Below, piece after piece: positions 14,795-21,955 of a stretch of 33,285 nucleotides of DNA. Numbering within the stretch: position 1 is the stretch's first letter; each line of letters opens with the position of its first letter. Below the pieces are notes generated by a model. That model had not been told where the DNA came from, did no database searches, and worked only from the letters and a program-made list of their open reading frames with translations. Source of the DNA: Nitrospirota bacterium (lineage in GTDB: Bacteria; Nitrospirota; UBA9217); the NCBI GenBank assembly GCA_021814615.1, contig JAKAHZ010000015.1, positions 1 to 33,285 on the forward strand, written 5' to 3'. A program made the position numbers and the translations under genes.

Positions 14795-17158
14795 ATGAAG
14801 TCTCTCGACAAAAAGCTTTTTCGCGACCTCTGGCACATGAAAGGCCAGGCCCTCGCCATCGTGCTCGTGATCATGAGCGGGATCTCGACCTTCATCATGT
14901 TCCTGTCGGTCATGGACTCGCTGATGCTGACGCGCGGCAGGTTCTACGGGGAGCACGGATTCGCCGACGTCTTCGCGAACTGCAAGCGCGCGCCGGAAAG
15001 CCTGAAGGAGCGCATCGCCGCCATTCCGGGCGTCGCCCTCGTGGAAACGCGCGTTGCCGCCGAGGTGAAGCTCGACATCCCGGATTTCAGCGAGCCCGTG
15101 ACCGGCCACCTGGTCTCCCTGCCCGACGACCGGCCGCCGCTCCTGAACACCCTCTACCTCCGCGAAGGCCGGCTGCCCGAGCCCTGGCGGGACAACGAGG
15201 TCGTGGTGAGCGAGGCCTTTGCCGAGGCGCATCGGTTCCATCCGGGCAGCAGCTTCGGCGCGGTGATCAACGGGAGGTGGAAGACGCTTACGGTCAGCGG
15301 CATCGCCCTCTCGCCCGAGTTCGTACTGGCGGTGCGGCCCGGAGCGATCAGCCCGGATTTCAAGCGTTACGGCATCCTCTGGATGGGCAGAAAAGCGCTC
15401 GGCCGGGCCTATGATATGGAAGGAGCCTTCAACGACCTCAGCCTGACCCTCTCGCCCGGAGGGGATGCCGGGGAGGTCATCCGCAGGCTGGACCGGGTGC
15501 TCGACCGTTATGGCGGGTTCGGCGCCTACAGCCGGAAGGACCAGATGTCCCACCGGTTCCTGTCCGAGGAGTTCAAGCAGCTTCAGCAGTTCGCCCGGAT
15601 CTTCCCGCTGATCTTCATCGGCGTTGCCGCGTTCCTGCTGAACGTGGTGATCAGCCGCACCGTGGCGACCCAGCGCGAGCAGATCGCGGCGCTCAAGGCC
15701 TTCGGCTATACCACCACGGACGTGGCGGTCCATTTCGTAAAGCTCGTGCTGCTGGTCGTGGCCCTCGGCACGATCGCCGGCATCCTGCTCGGCATCCGGC
15801 TGAGCCACGGGCTCGGGAACATCTACATGGAGTTTTACCGGTTCCCCTATTTCCTCTATGTACTCCGGCCCGGCGTGGTGGGCCTTGCCGCGGGCATCAC
15901 CGGCGGCGCAGCGGTGCTCGGCACGATCCATTCGGTCTGGAAGGCGGTCCGCATCTCCCCGGCGCAGGCCATGCGGCCCGAGGAGCCCGCGCAATACCGG
16001 AAGACCGTGGCCGAGCGCATCATCCCGGCCGGGATCCTCTCCCAGCCCACGCGCATCATTCTCCGGAACCTCGAGCGCAGGCCCGTGAAAGCCTTCCTCT
16101 CGATCGCCGGCATCGCCATGGCCTGTGCTATCATGGTCGTAGGCGAGTTCTTCGGCGACACGGTGAACTACATGGTGGACATCCAGTTCCGCCGGGTTCA
16201 TCGCGAGGACATGACCGTCACCTTCATCGATGCGACCTCCGGGAAAGCGCTCCACGAGCTGCAGGGGATGCGCGGCGTGGAATACGCCGAACCGTTCCGC
16301 ACCGTGTCCGTGCGCCTTCGCTCGGCCAACCGGACCTACCGCACCGCCATCCGCGGCATTGCGAAGGAGAGCAGCCTCTACCGCCTGCTGGACGAGGATT
16401 TCCGGGTCAAGGCCATGCCGGAAGCGGGCATCGTGCTGACCGACTATTTCAGCAAGGTGCTCGGCGTCAGACCAGGCGAAAACATCATCGTCGAGGTGCT
16501 GGAAGGCGGCAGGCCGGTCCGCACGGTGCCCGTCGCGGGGTTCATCCGGGAGTACCTCGGACTCATGGGCTACATGGACCTGGACGCGCTGAACCGGCTG
16601 ATGCGGGAAGGTCATGCCATTTCCGGCGCATCCATCACCGTCGATGAACGTCTCCAGCCGTCGATCTACCGGACCCTGGTGGAAATGCCCCGCGTCGCGG
16701 GCGCCGTGGTGCGGAAGGACGAGATCAGGAACTTCTACGACACCCAGGCGGAGTCCATGCTTTTCTTCACGTTCGTGGCGACGATCCTTGCGGGCGTTAT
16801 CGCTTTCGGCGTGGTGTACAACAGCGCGCGGATCAGCCTTGCCGAGCGGGGCAGGGAGCTGGCAAGCCTCCGGGTCCTGGGCTACACGCGGGGCGAGATA
16901 TCCTACATCCTGCTGGGCGAGCTGGGACTTCTGACGCTCCTGGCGATCCCGCTGGGCTTCCTCTTCGGACGATGGCTCAGCGACTATGTGGCCGTCGCGA
17001 TCGAGTCGGACCTCTTCCGGATCCCGATCGTGATCGAGTCAGCCACCTATTCCCTGGCAGCATCGGTCGTGGTGGTCTCGGCCGCGGTGTCGGGCCTGAT
17101 CGTCCGCCACCGGCTGGACCATCTGGACCTGGTGGAGGTCTTGAAGACCAGGGAATGA
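14795..17158 (+). CDS. ABC transporter permease with two FtsX domains
   Basis: This 787-residue inner-membrane protein has about eight membrane segments. Segment 1 is at 18-40, then a large periplasmic domain (about 41-266). The first FtsX core has segments at 268-290, 314-338 and 358-378. A second half repeats the plan: a segment at 432-453, a periplasmic domain (about 454-650), and segments at 652-677, 705-727 and 750-770. The motifs REQIAALKAFGYTTTDV and RGRELASLRVLGYTRGEI mark the coupling helices of the two halves, and SPAQAMRPEEP and LVEVLKTRE are their usual C-terminal ends. The family includes lipid and lipoprotein exporters and two-domain permeases of unknown cargo. Its partners are the ATPase upstream and the adaptor downstream. 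The start lacks a clear ribosome-binding site. Confidence 0.93.
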   Translation: MKSLDKKLFRDLWHMKGQALAIVLVIMSGISTFIMFLSVMDSLMLTRGRFYGEHGFADVFANCKRAPESLKERIAAIPGVALVETRVAAEVKLDIPDFSEPVTGHLVSLPDDRPPLLNTLYLREGRLPEPWRDNEVVVSEAFAEAHRFHPGSSFGAVINGRWKTLTVSGIALSPEFVLAVRPGAISPDFKRYGILWMGRKALGRAYDMEGAFNDLSLTLSPGGDAGEVIRRLDRVLDRYGGFGAYSRKDQMSHRFLSEEFKQLQQFARIFPLIFIGVAAFLLNVVISRTVATQREQIAALKAFGYTTTDVAVHFVKLVLLVVALGTIAGILLGIRLSHGLGNIYMEFYRFPYFLYVLRPGVVGLAAGITGGAAVLGTIHSVWKAVRISPAQAMRPEEPAQYRKTVAERIIPAGILSQPTRIILRNLERRPVKAFLSIAGIAMACAIMVVGEFFGDTVNYMVDIQFRRVHREDMTVTFIDATSGKALHELQGMRGVEYAEPFRTVSVRLRSANRTYRTAIRGIAKESSLYRLLDEDFRVKAMPEAGIVLTDYFSKVLGVRPGENIIVEVLEGGRPVRTVPVAGFIREYLGLMGYMDLDALNRLMREGHAISGASITVDERLQPSIYRTLVEMPRVAGAVVRKDEIRNFYDTQAESMLFFTFVATILAGVIAFGVVYNSARISLAERGRELASLRVLGYTRGEISYILLGELGLLTLLAIPLGFLFGRWLSDYVAVAIESDLFRIPIVIESATYSLAASVVVVSAAVSGLIVRHRLDHLDLVEVLKTRE

Positions 17159-17173
17159 GTTAAGAGCGAATAC

Positions 17174-17512
17174 ATTTTGACGAAGATGGACGCTGACAAA
17201 GACTATGAAGATGCATGATAGAACAAGACCTTTGGTTGCGGTCCGCATTAAGCAGCACCGTGCAGTATCATGATTCTTCATAGGGTCTATTCGGCGTCTT
17301 CAGTGTCCAAAATCTTCTTCCTGTATCCGATGGGAGTGCTGAAGACGAGAGAGTAGGATCAACGCAAAAAAGATTCTTTGACACTGACGGACACTGAAAG
17401 AATCTATGAAACTGCATGATAATTCCGGTCATTCGCGCTACTGCTCTTCGGCGATATGCGCAGTATCATGCTCCCTCATAGGCTTTTATCCGCACCTTCA
17501 GTGTCAAAATCT
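17174..17512. repeat. Two tandem copies of a ~142-bp palindromic element; gap without gene
   Basis: The 368-bp gap between permease and adaptor genes contains two related units, about 17174-17316 and 17372-17512. Each begins with a form of TTTGAC, GACACTGA, CTATGAA and GCATGATA, and ends with the reverse order: CAGTATCATG, CTCATAGG or TTCATAGG, CTTCAGTGTC and AAAATCT. Each unit is therefore a long imperfect hairpin with arms of about 50 nt and a variable centre. No coding frame is credible here. Confidence 0.8.
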
Positions 17513-17526
17513 CCTTTGAGGTGCTC

Positions 17527-18735
17527 ATGAAACCTGAAATCCGTCGCAGAGTCTTCGTCATCTCCGTCGGGCTGGTCGTCCTCCTGGCAATCGGCTACGG
17601 GTTCCTGCCCAAGCCCGTTTCCGTGGACATGGCCCGGGCCGCCTTCGGTCCCCTTCGCGTGACCGTGGAGGAGGAAGGCAGAACGCGCGTCAAGGACCGC
17701 TTCGTTCTCTCCGCGCCGGTTGCGGGCTATCTCCGCCGCATCGAGCTGCAGGCCGGCGACCTCGTGAAGAAAGGGCAGCAGGTGGCGCTGCTGGAGCCGC
17801 TTCGCTCCACGGTGCTCGATCCGCGGAGCAAGGCGGAGGCTGAGGCGGCGGTCGCCGCGGCAAAGGCGACGCTGGACGCGGCAAAGGAGAAGTCCCGGGC
17901 GGCTGCGGCAGACGCGGACTATGCGCGCGATCACGAGAAGCGGATGCAGCAGCTCGCTGCGAACGGACATATCGCAAAGAACGACCTGGACCAGGCGGTT
18001 GCTGAGTCGCGGAAAGCGGAAGCCATGCGCCTCTCGGCAGAAGCAGCGGTAACGGCTGCAAAAGCCGATCTCGAGCGGGCGGAAAGCGTGCTTCGCTATT
18101 CCGCAGCCGAGAAACCGGCAACCTCCGACAAAACCGTGGTCCTTCGTTCGCCCGAAGGCGGCCGGGTGCTGAAGCTCCACCGGGAAAGCGAAGGCGTGGT
18201 TGCCGCGGCCGAGCCGCTCATCGACATCGGCAATCCCGGCAGCCTGGAGGTGAAGGCAGAGGTGCTTTCCGCCGACGCGGTGAAACTTCACCCGGGATCG
18301 ATGGTGCTATTCGAGCGGTGGGGCGGCGAAAAACCCCTGGAAGGCAAGGTGCGCGTTGTCGAGCCCTCGGGGTTCACGAAAGTATCGAGCCTGGGTGTGG
18401 AAGAGCAGCGCGTGAACGTGATCGTCGATTTCACCTCGCCCTTCGAGCTCTGGAAGCAGCTCGGCGACGGCTACCGGCTGGACACGACGTTCATCCTCTG
18501 GGAGAGCCCGAAGGTGCTGCAGGTGCCTGCAAGCGCCCTCTTCCGCAACGGCGACGGCTGGGCGCTCTACACAATCGAGAACCGGCGGGCAAAGCTCATT
18601 GCCGTCGACGTGGGCAAGCGGAACGGCACTGCTGCGGAGATCGCGAAAGGGCTTGCCAAAGGCGCAGCAGTGATCGCCAATCCCGACGACAACATCAAGG
18701 ACGGCATCCGCGTGAAGGTGCGCAGCACGAACTGA
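17527..18735 (+). CDS. Periplasmic adaptor (HlyD/MacA-type membrane-fusion protein)
   Basis: The 402-residue protein has an N-terminal membrane anchor (about 9-27), then a split barrel-sandwich (lipoyl-like) domain: the first half includes VLSAPVAGYLRRIELQAGD and VKKGQQVALLEP (about 62-95), and the second VLRSPEGGRVLKLHRESEG (about 205-225). Between them lies a long alanine-rich coiled-coil hairpin (about 98-195) that would dock on an outer-membrane channel. Beta-barrel and membrane-proximal domains follow (about 235-400). It completes an ATPase-permease-adaptor exporter with the two upstream genes. I use the ATG at 17527 because GAGG lies 5 nt upstream; a GTG two codons earlier overlaps that site. 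No outer-membrane channel gene is nearby. Confidence 0.92.
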   Translation: MKPEIRRRVFVISVGLVVLLAIGYGFLPKPVSVDMARAAFGPLRVTVEEEGRTRVKDRFVLSAPVAGYLRRIELQAGDLVKKGQQVALLEPLRSTVLDPRSKAEAEAAVAAAKATLDAAKEKSRAAAADADYARDHEKRMQQLAANGHIAKNDLDQAVAESRKAEAMRLSAEAAVTAAKADLERAESVLRYSAAEKPATSDKTVVLRSPEGGRVLKLHRESEGVVAAAEPLIDIGNPGSLEVKAEVLSADAVKLHPGSMVLFERWGGEKPLEGKVRVVEPSGFTKVSSLGVEEQRVNVIVDFTSPFELWKQLGDGYRLDTTFILWESPKVLQVPASALFRNGDGWALYTIENRRAKLIAVDVGKRNGTAAEIAKGLAKGAAVIANPDDNIKDGIRVKVRSTN

Positions 18736-18774
18736 TTCCCGCAGATATCCCCCGAAAATACCCCGACTCTCTCA

Positions 18775-18802
18775 TTGACAGAAAAGGCGATTTCCCTATA
18801 AT
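18775..18802 (+). promoter_or_regulatory. Consensus sigma70 promoter
   Basis: TTGACA (18775-18780) and TATAAT (18797-18802) are both perfect and 16 nt apart. Transcription would start near 18809, about 59 nt before the ATG at 18868. It is among the strongest promoters in the window, for a gene of unknown function. Confidence 0.88.
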
Positions 18803-18867
18803 CGTGTCATCACTCCGCGCTGTGCATTCCTTTTCCATCTTTCCTCGCAAATGCTACGGGAGCGCCG

Positions 18868-19233
18868 ATGATCACGAAGCTGAAATTAAAGCCCGGTCAG
18901 CCGGGAACGAAGAAACTGCTCGCAGAACATGGCGACTCGCTCGTCTGCGTGAGCTATCGGTATGACGAAAAGACCGGAACGAGGATCAAGACCATCGAAT
19001 TGATCGTGGAGCGGAAATCCTGGACCGCGCCGGGGCCTTCCTTCGCGGACACCGATCTGGTGCCGGTACATATCGGTTTTTCAGACACCCCTTCCCGGGA
19101 GATCGCCAAGATGGCAAAGGGCAGATGGGATCCGGAGCAGAAACTGTGGTTCATCCGGTATGGAAGGATCAAAGGAACGCCGCTCGAAAAGCATATAATA
19201 TTAGATGCTTTTTCAAAAAGCCGGAAAACGTAA
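18868..19233 (+). CDS. Unknown protein with a WDPExKLW motif (121 aa)
   Basis: I cannot assign a function. The protein is basic and soluble, rich in beta-strand pattern in its first half (LVCVSYRYDEKTGTRIKTIEL, about 25-46). It has a second segment, GRWDPEQKLWFIRYG (about 88-104), resembling the short GxxWDxxxKxWYV motif of DUF5710-like domains on plasmids and phages. An ATG with GGGAG 5 nt upstream sits 59 nt downstream of a perfect promoter. The last residues, KHIILDAF, are encoded by the first unit of the repeat array at 19187-19311, and further units follow the stop in the same frame. The gene stands at the left edge of the AT-rich island and may belong to it functionally (inference). Confidence 0.75.
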   Translation: MITKLKLKPGQPGTKKLLAEHGDSLVCVSYRYDEKTGTRIKTIELIVERKSWTAPGPSFADTDLVPVHIGFSDTPSREIAKMAKGRWDPEQKLWFIRYGRIKGTPLEKHIILDAFSKSRKT

Positions 19234-19311
19234 AAGCATATAATAGTAGATAGTCAAAAGCATCTAATATTATATGTTTTCATATATTTCTATCTAATAT
19301 TAGATGCTTTT
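19187..19311. repeat. Array of four degenerate AT-rich palindromic units
   Basis: Units at about 19187-19212, 19232-19255, 19256-19280 and 19291-19311 are variants of AAAAGCATCTAATATTAGATGCTTTT broken into arms. Units 3 and 4 form a perfect 17-bp inverted repeat (19256-19272 with 19295-19311) ending in TTTT, which could also act as a terminator. Unit 1 is the 3' end of the preceding gene; the others are in the same reading frame. Confidence 0.8.
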
Positions 19312-19357
19312 GCCGTTTAGATAATATCTTGTTAGTCCTGAGAAGGGAAAGGAAGAA

Positions 19358-19981
19358 ATGCGTTATCGTTATCCTCTCTATTTCTTATTGTTCCTTCTAT
19401 CTTTGTCCCTACCCGCCTTGGGTTCAGCATCCCTCAATGACATTTGGGTTTCAACTATTGAATCTCGAGGTGGCCTTCGAGCACTTTTAGAATTCAGGGC
19501 AGACGGAACAGTTGCAACTACTCGGGCTGTAATGCTTGAATATAAATACAAGTTAGATGGATCGACTCTTGTACTAACTCCACAATCAGAAGACAAAACT
19601 GTAAAAGACACCAAGTACGTAATAAAAATCGACGTCGATATGCTTCAGATGAAGGAGAGTGGATGCGAGGATTGCCTTATGACACTGAAACGTATAGCGG
19701 GCGATCCCCAAAAAGAGATCGGAATCGTTGGTAAGTGGTCATTCACCAAGCCTTCTGGCGAGACAGTTTACTACATATTCACGACTGATAATCACGTCTT
19801 TTTCAGGATTCCAATGCCTGGGACGACGATATCCGAGTACAAAGTAAACGGCGATACCATAGAACTTCGAAGGGACAAAGAAATAACGACAATGAAAATA
19901 TCAGTGACCGATGATCTTTTGATCCTTCGAACTCAAGACAATAAAGAATATAGATATAAACGAATGCCTCGTTTCCATTAA
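19358..19981 (+). CDS. Exported protein of unknown function (207 aa), AT-rich
   Basis: A signal peptide is clear: MRYRYPLYFLLFLLSLSLPALGSA, probably cut after residue 24. The mature protein looks like a mostly beta, lipocalin-like fold with two similar halves: each has a W-containing strand (NDIWVSTIES and IVGKWSFTKPSGE), a central YKY or DGST/NGDTIEL hairpin and a final LVLTP or ILRTQD strand. That two-repeat reading is my inference. Two cysteines in ESGCEDCLM may form a disulfide or bind metal. Codon use is much AT-richer than in neighbouring genes, a sign of transfer. A GGGAAAGGAAG site precedes the ATG. An attC-like hairpin begins about 30 bp after the stop. Confidence 0.8.
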   Translation: MRYRYPLYFLLFLLSLSLPALGSASLNDIWVSTIESRGGLRALLEFRADGTVATTRAVMLEYKYKLDGSTLVLTPQSEDKTVKDTKYVIKIDVDMLQMKESGCEDCLMTLKRIAGDPQKEIGIVGKWSFTKPSGETVYYIFTTDNHVFFRIPMPGTTISEYKVNGDTIELRRDKEITTMKISVTDDLLILRTQDNKEYRYKRMPRFH

Positions 19982-20011
19982 AGCGTTCTTTAAGAAACAA
20001 TGGACTAACAA

Positions 20012-20062
20012 TCGCGTCGAGTGAGTCGCGAAAAGCGCGCTCTTCACGCGCGCGTTGAGGCT
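20012..20062. other. attC-like imperfect hairpin (candidate recombination site)
   Basis: Starting 30 bp after the preceding stop, ACTAAC and GTTGAGG bracket CGCG..GTGAG and CTTCACGCGCG arms with unpaired bases around a 16-nt centre. The order AAC - arm - loop - arm - GTT and the position directly behind an ORF recall integron attC sites, but the R boxes match the RYYYAAC/GTTRRRY consensus only in part and no integrase is present. Confidence 0.35.
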
Positions 20063-20274
20063 GTAGAAAAAGTCCTCAAAAGGCACTTTTTAGCCCTTTC
20101 AGAGCAGCGACGTTTTTTCGCTGATGATAAGAAGAAAGGCCTCGAAAGTTCTTCTGCGCTTGATTGATGCGCTTTTCCTTGCGTCGCCATCATCGAACGA
20201 CGTCGCGGAAATTTGAACGCTCCAAACGAAGCCTGGTGCGTTGGGCTTCCGCCAGGGACTTTTCCTACAGACTC
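20057..20274. mobile_element. MITE-like element, 218 bp, with terminal inverted repeats
   Basis: The left end GAGGCTGTAGAAAAAGTCC (20057-20075) and the reverse complement of the right end GAGTCTGTAGGAAAAGTCC (20274-20256) match at 17 of 19 positions. GTT flanks both sides (20054-20056 and 20275-20277), a possible 3-bp target duplication. The inside carries no transposase and no credible gene; a frame across it on the minus strand lacks any family feature. CTGTAGAAAAAGTCC-type ends are common on transposase-bearing insertion sequences, so this is probably a non-autonomous derivative. Confidence 0.65.
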
Positions 20275-20300
20275 GTTAAACCAGGTTACACTCACACCCT

Positions 20301-20669
20301 ATGAACATTCTCGTCATTATATTTATAGTGGTAGTAACGATCCTCATTCTCTCAAAGGGTGCAAAGAGGAGTCAGGGGCAAAATCCCGCCCAAGCTCAAT
20401 CTTCTTTGCCACGTATGCAGATCGGCCTTTATGCTGCCTCACAGACTGCAATAATGTTTCTCTTATTTGTCTTTCGCGGTCTGGGCAAAAGTCTCTCGAA
20501 TGCGGCTTTTCATATTGTTATCGTGTTAGCCCTAATAATTGTTGGGTCCGTCATTTGTCTTGCGTTACACCACAGAAAAGCAAAAGCGATACCATGGATA
20601 ATTTTATTTTCTACAGCTAGCGTTCTAAACGTTCTTATTTGGGAAATTACAAAAGCGATGCCGGAATAG
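20301..20669 (+). CDS. Small membrane protein of unknown function (122 aa), AT-rich
   Basis: The protein has about four hydrophobic segments: residues 2-18 (NILVIIFIVVVTILIL), about 42-60 (IGLYAASQTAIMFLLFVF), 70-90 (FHIVIVLALIIVGSVICLAL) and 96-114 (AIPWIILFSTASVLNVLIW). The loop at 19-40 is polar, with several Gln, Ser and Lys residues. I do not recognise the family. Translation signals are weak (AGGTTAC about 13 nt upstream). A second frame overlaps it (from 20213), but that frame starts inside the MITE-like element and lacks any pattern. The gene ends 21 bp before the next, so the two may be co-transcribed. Low GC compared with the flanks supports acquisition. Confidence 0.6.
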   Translation: MNILVIIFIVVVTILILSKGAKRSQGQNPAQAQSSLPRMQIGLYAASQTAIMFLLFVFRGLGKSLSNAAFHIVIVLALIIVGSVICLALHHRKAKAIPWIILFSTASVLNVLIWEITKAMPE

Positions 20670-20690
20670 TCGCTGTGAGCCTACTCCAAG

Positions 20691-20954
20691 ATGCTATCTA
20701 CAAAGCAAATCGTTTCCTGGAAATGCCATATATGTAATAGCGAGTTCGAAATGTCCGGTGGTGGAGTATGCTCCAGATGTAATCGATCAACATGTCGAGA
20801 ACATCTTCACCAAATTGGGGCGAAGAAACTTGAAGCGACGTGGGTCTGCCAAGGTTGTTTAACAAAGGATGAGAAGGCAAAGACGACAGTGAAAAGGAAG
20901 ATGAGATTATCAAATCTATCGACGAGACGAGTTGTGGCGAAAATACGACGCTGA
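20691..20954 (+). CDS. Small zinc-ribbon-like protein (87 aa)
   Basis: Cysteines occur in four spaced sets: CHIC (12-15), CSRC (27-30), Cys35 with His38/His40 in CREHLH, and CQGC (53-56). Four CxxC-like pairs fit one or two zinc sites in a ribbon or cross-brace fold of about 60 residues. The C-terminal 25 residues are strongly basic (KRKMRLSNLSTRRVVAKIRR), suggesting nucleic-acid or protein contact. The family is not recognised. The stop TGA lies within the conserved GACGCTGATTCTAACGA block that begins the hairpin element at 20946, an arrangement like an ORF abutting its attC site. It follows the small membrane protein by 21 bp. Confidence 0.65.
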   Translation: MLSTKQIVSWKCHICNSEFEMSGGGVCSRCNRSTCREHLHQIGAKKLEATWVCQGCLTKDEKAKTTVKRKMRLSNLSTRRVVAKIRR

Positions 20955-21012
20955 TTCTAACGAAGCGGGCCCGCAGCGACGCGCCAAAGGGCGGCGCGTG
21001 ACGCGGGCGAAA
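20946..21012. repeat. Hairpin element copy 1 (attC-like)
   Basis: The block CGACGCTGATTCTAACGA is followed by an imperfect hairpin: CCCGC and ACGCGCC pair with GGCGCGT and GCGGG around AAAGGGC, with unpaired bases between the two stems. A second copy of the block and a similar two-stem hairpin lie at 21376-21440. The TTCTAAC box resembles the left box of integron attC sites, but no matching GTTRRRY box is seen at the right end. Confidence 0.5.
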
Positions 21013-21021
21013 GGAGGCAAC

Positions 21022-21225
21022 TTGAATACAGCTATTCTGCTATGGGGAGTTCTGTTCAGTGCCATTGGTCTCGGTTTATTCGTCTACGGGAAGAAGCAAC
21101 AGAAGATTGTACCCATTGTATGTGGTATTGCACTTATGGTGTATCCCTACTTTGTTGAAAACACCTATGTATTCGTTGCGATCGGCGTAGCTTTGGCGTG
21201 TCTGCCTTTTTTTGTCCGCCTGTAG
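21022..21225 (+). CDS. Small membrane protein, probable TTG start (67 aa)
   Basis: A TTG at 21022 with AAGGAGG 4 nt upstream starts NTAILLWGVLFSAIGLGLFVYGKK. Earlier in-frame starts run through the hairpin element and are unlikely. The protein has three short hydrophobic stretches (about 3-20, 26-38 and 45-62) separated by KKQQK and the PYFVENT turn, so it is a tiny integral membrane protein. It resembles small membrane proteins often labelled 'amino acid transport protein' without evidence; I make no functional claim. It lies between two copies of the hairpin element, like a gene in a single-gene cassette. Confidence 0.65.
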   Translation: MNTAILLWGVLFSAIGLGLFVYGKKQQKIVPIVCGIALMVYPYFVENTYVFVAIGVALACLPFFVRL

Positions 21226-21375
21226 ATCCGTGCACTCGGGCTCTAGGCCACAGTCAGTTTCGCGGAACAAGTCTATGTGCCTGTGTATGCTTGTGAGCAT
21301 ATGCAGTGCGAAAAGAGCTCGAATGTCTTTCGCGCATCAGAAATATTCATTCGGTTGGGTAGAGCGAATCAAACC

Positions 21376-21440
21376 CGACGCTGATTCTAACGAGGCAGGA
21401 CGACAGTTCGCCGTGCCAGCAGGCGACGCGTGACCTGCGC
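21376..21440. repeat. Hairpin element copy 2 (attC-like)
   Basis: CGACGCTGATTCTAACGA is repeated here almost exactly as at 20946, followed by GCAGG and TCGCC arms pairing with GGCGA and CCTGC. The right flank GGCGACGCGTGACC matches GGCGGCGCGTGACG of copy 1. The 150 bp upstream, 21226-21375, shows no gene. The island's AT-rich composition ends here, just before the PilZ gene. Confidence 0.5.
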
Positions 21441-21480
21441 GCAACAACCCTTACTACCGCATTCCCCGCAAGGCAGCCTC

Positions 21481-21843
21481 ATGAATATTGACAAACGAAA
21501 AGAACAGCGGCATGAAATTCCGGATCCCTGCCGGAAGTACCTCACCTTCACGGTGAAACAGGAAGCGGAATCGGTAGCAGCGGTCATCGGCAATTTCAGC
21601 CGCAACGGCATCCTCTTCGAAAGCCCCCGGCAGTTTACCGCGGGCGACCGCACCGAATGCTGCCTGCGGCTCAACAAAGCCGACCCCCGGGAGATCACCT
21701 TCGGGATCGAAGTGAAGTATTGCTACGATAACAAAGGCACGTTCATCACCGGCGCATTGGTCCACTCCATCTCGAAGGACAAATGGTTCGACGCCTTCGA
21801 ACAGCTCTTCGATATGATCGTCACCCGCCAGGGCGCGTCGTGA
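21481..21843 (+). CDS. PilZ-domain protein (c-di-GMP binding)
   Basis: From the ATG at 21481 the protein has 120 residues and is a single PilZ domain. The RxxxR motif is in KRKEQRHEIP (about residues 5-14), and the second motif (D/N)xSxxG is in NFSRNGILFE (about 38-47), both needed for cyclic di-GMP binding. The remaining strands (CCLRLN, IEVKYCY, GALVHSIS) complete the beta barrel, and the C-terminal helix is DAFEQLFDMIV. Its probable role is to couple c-di-GMP to motility or surface structures by protein contact. No membrane or enzymatic domain is attached. An AAGG lies about 9 nt upstream; a longer frame would begin inside the hairpin element. GC content returns to that of the main chromosome. 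Confidence 0.9.
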   Translation: MNIDKRKEQRHEIPDPCRKYLTFTVKQEAESVAAVIGNFSRNGILFESPRQFTAGDRTECCLRLNKADPREITFGIEVKYCYDNKGTFITGALVHSISKDKWFDAFEQLFDMIVTRQGAS

Positions 21844-21927
21844 AGATACCTACCCGTATTTGACCGCAACACTCATAAGCTGGCGGCGACCAAATCCTGC
21901 CCCCTTTTCCTCCCCGCAGAAGCCCTG

Positions 21928-21955
21928 TTGACAGCCGGTATAAATCAGGTATAAT
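21928..21955 (+). promoter_or_regulatory. Consensus promoter of the toxin-antitoxin operon
   Basis: TTGACA (21928-21933) and TATAAT (21950-21955) are perfect and 16 nt apart. Transcription would start near 21962, at or just before the toxin ATG at 21965, so the leader is minimal. Confidence 0.85.

Noticed and set aside
14786-16615. A 609-codon minus-strand open frame opposite the permease
   Set aside because: Composition (many His, Asp, Gly) and the lack of any motif mark it as a shadow of the FtsX-type permease.
19187-19311. A CRISPR array
   Set aside because: Units are degenerate, very AT-rich and irregularly spaced (45, 24 and 33 bp), without unique spacers and without cas genes.
20044-20295. 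An 83-codon minus-strand frame over the MITE-like element
   Set aside because: It lies almost wholly within the inverted-repeat element and lacks transposase features.
21212-21433. A 73-codon plus-strand ORF after the small membrane protein
   Set aside because: It crosses the second hairpin element, has no start signal, and its only similarity (DADSNEAG) comes from the repeated block.
20955-21440. A functional integron with firm attC sites
   Set aside because: The right-hand GTTRRRY boxes are not found in two of the three hairpins and no integrase gene is in the window, so only 'attC-like' is claimed.
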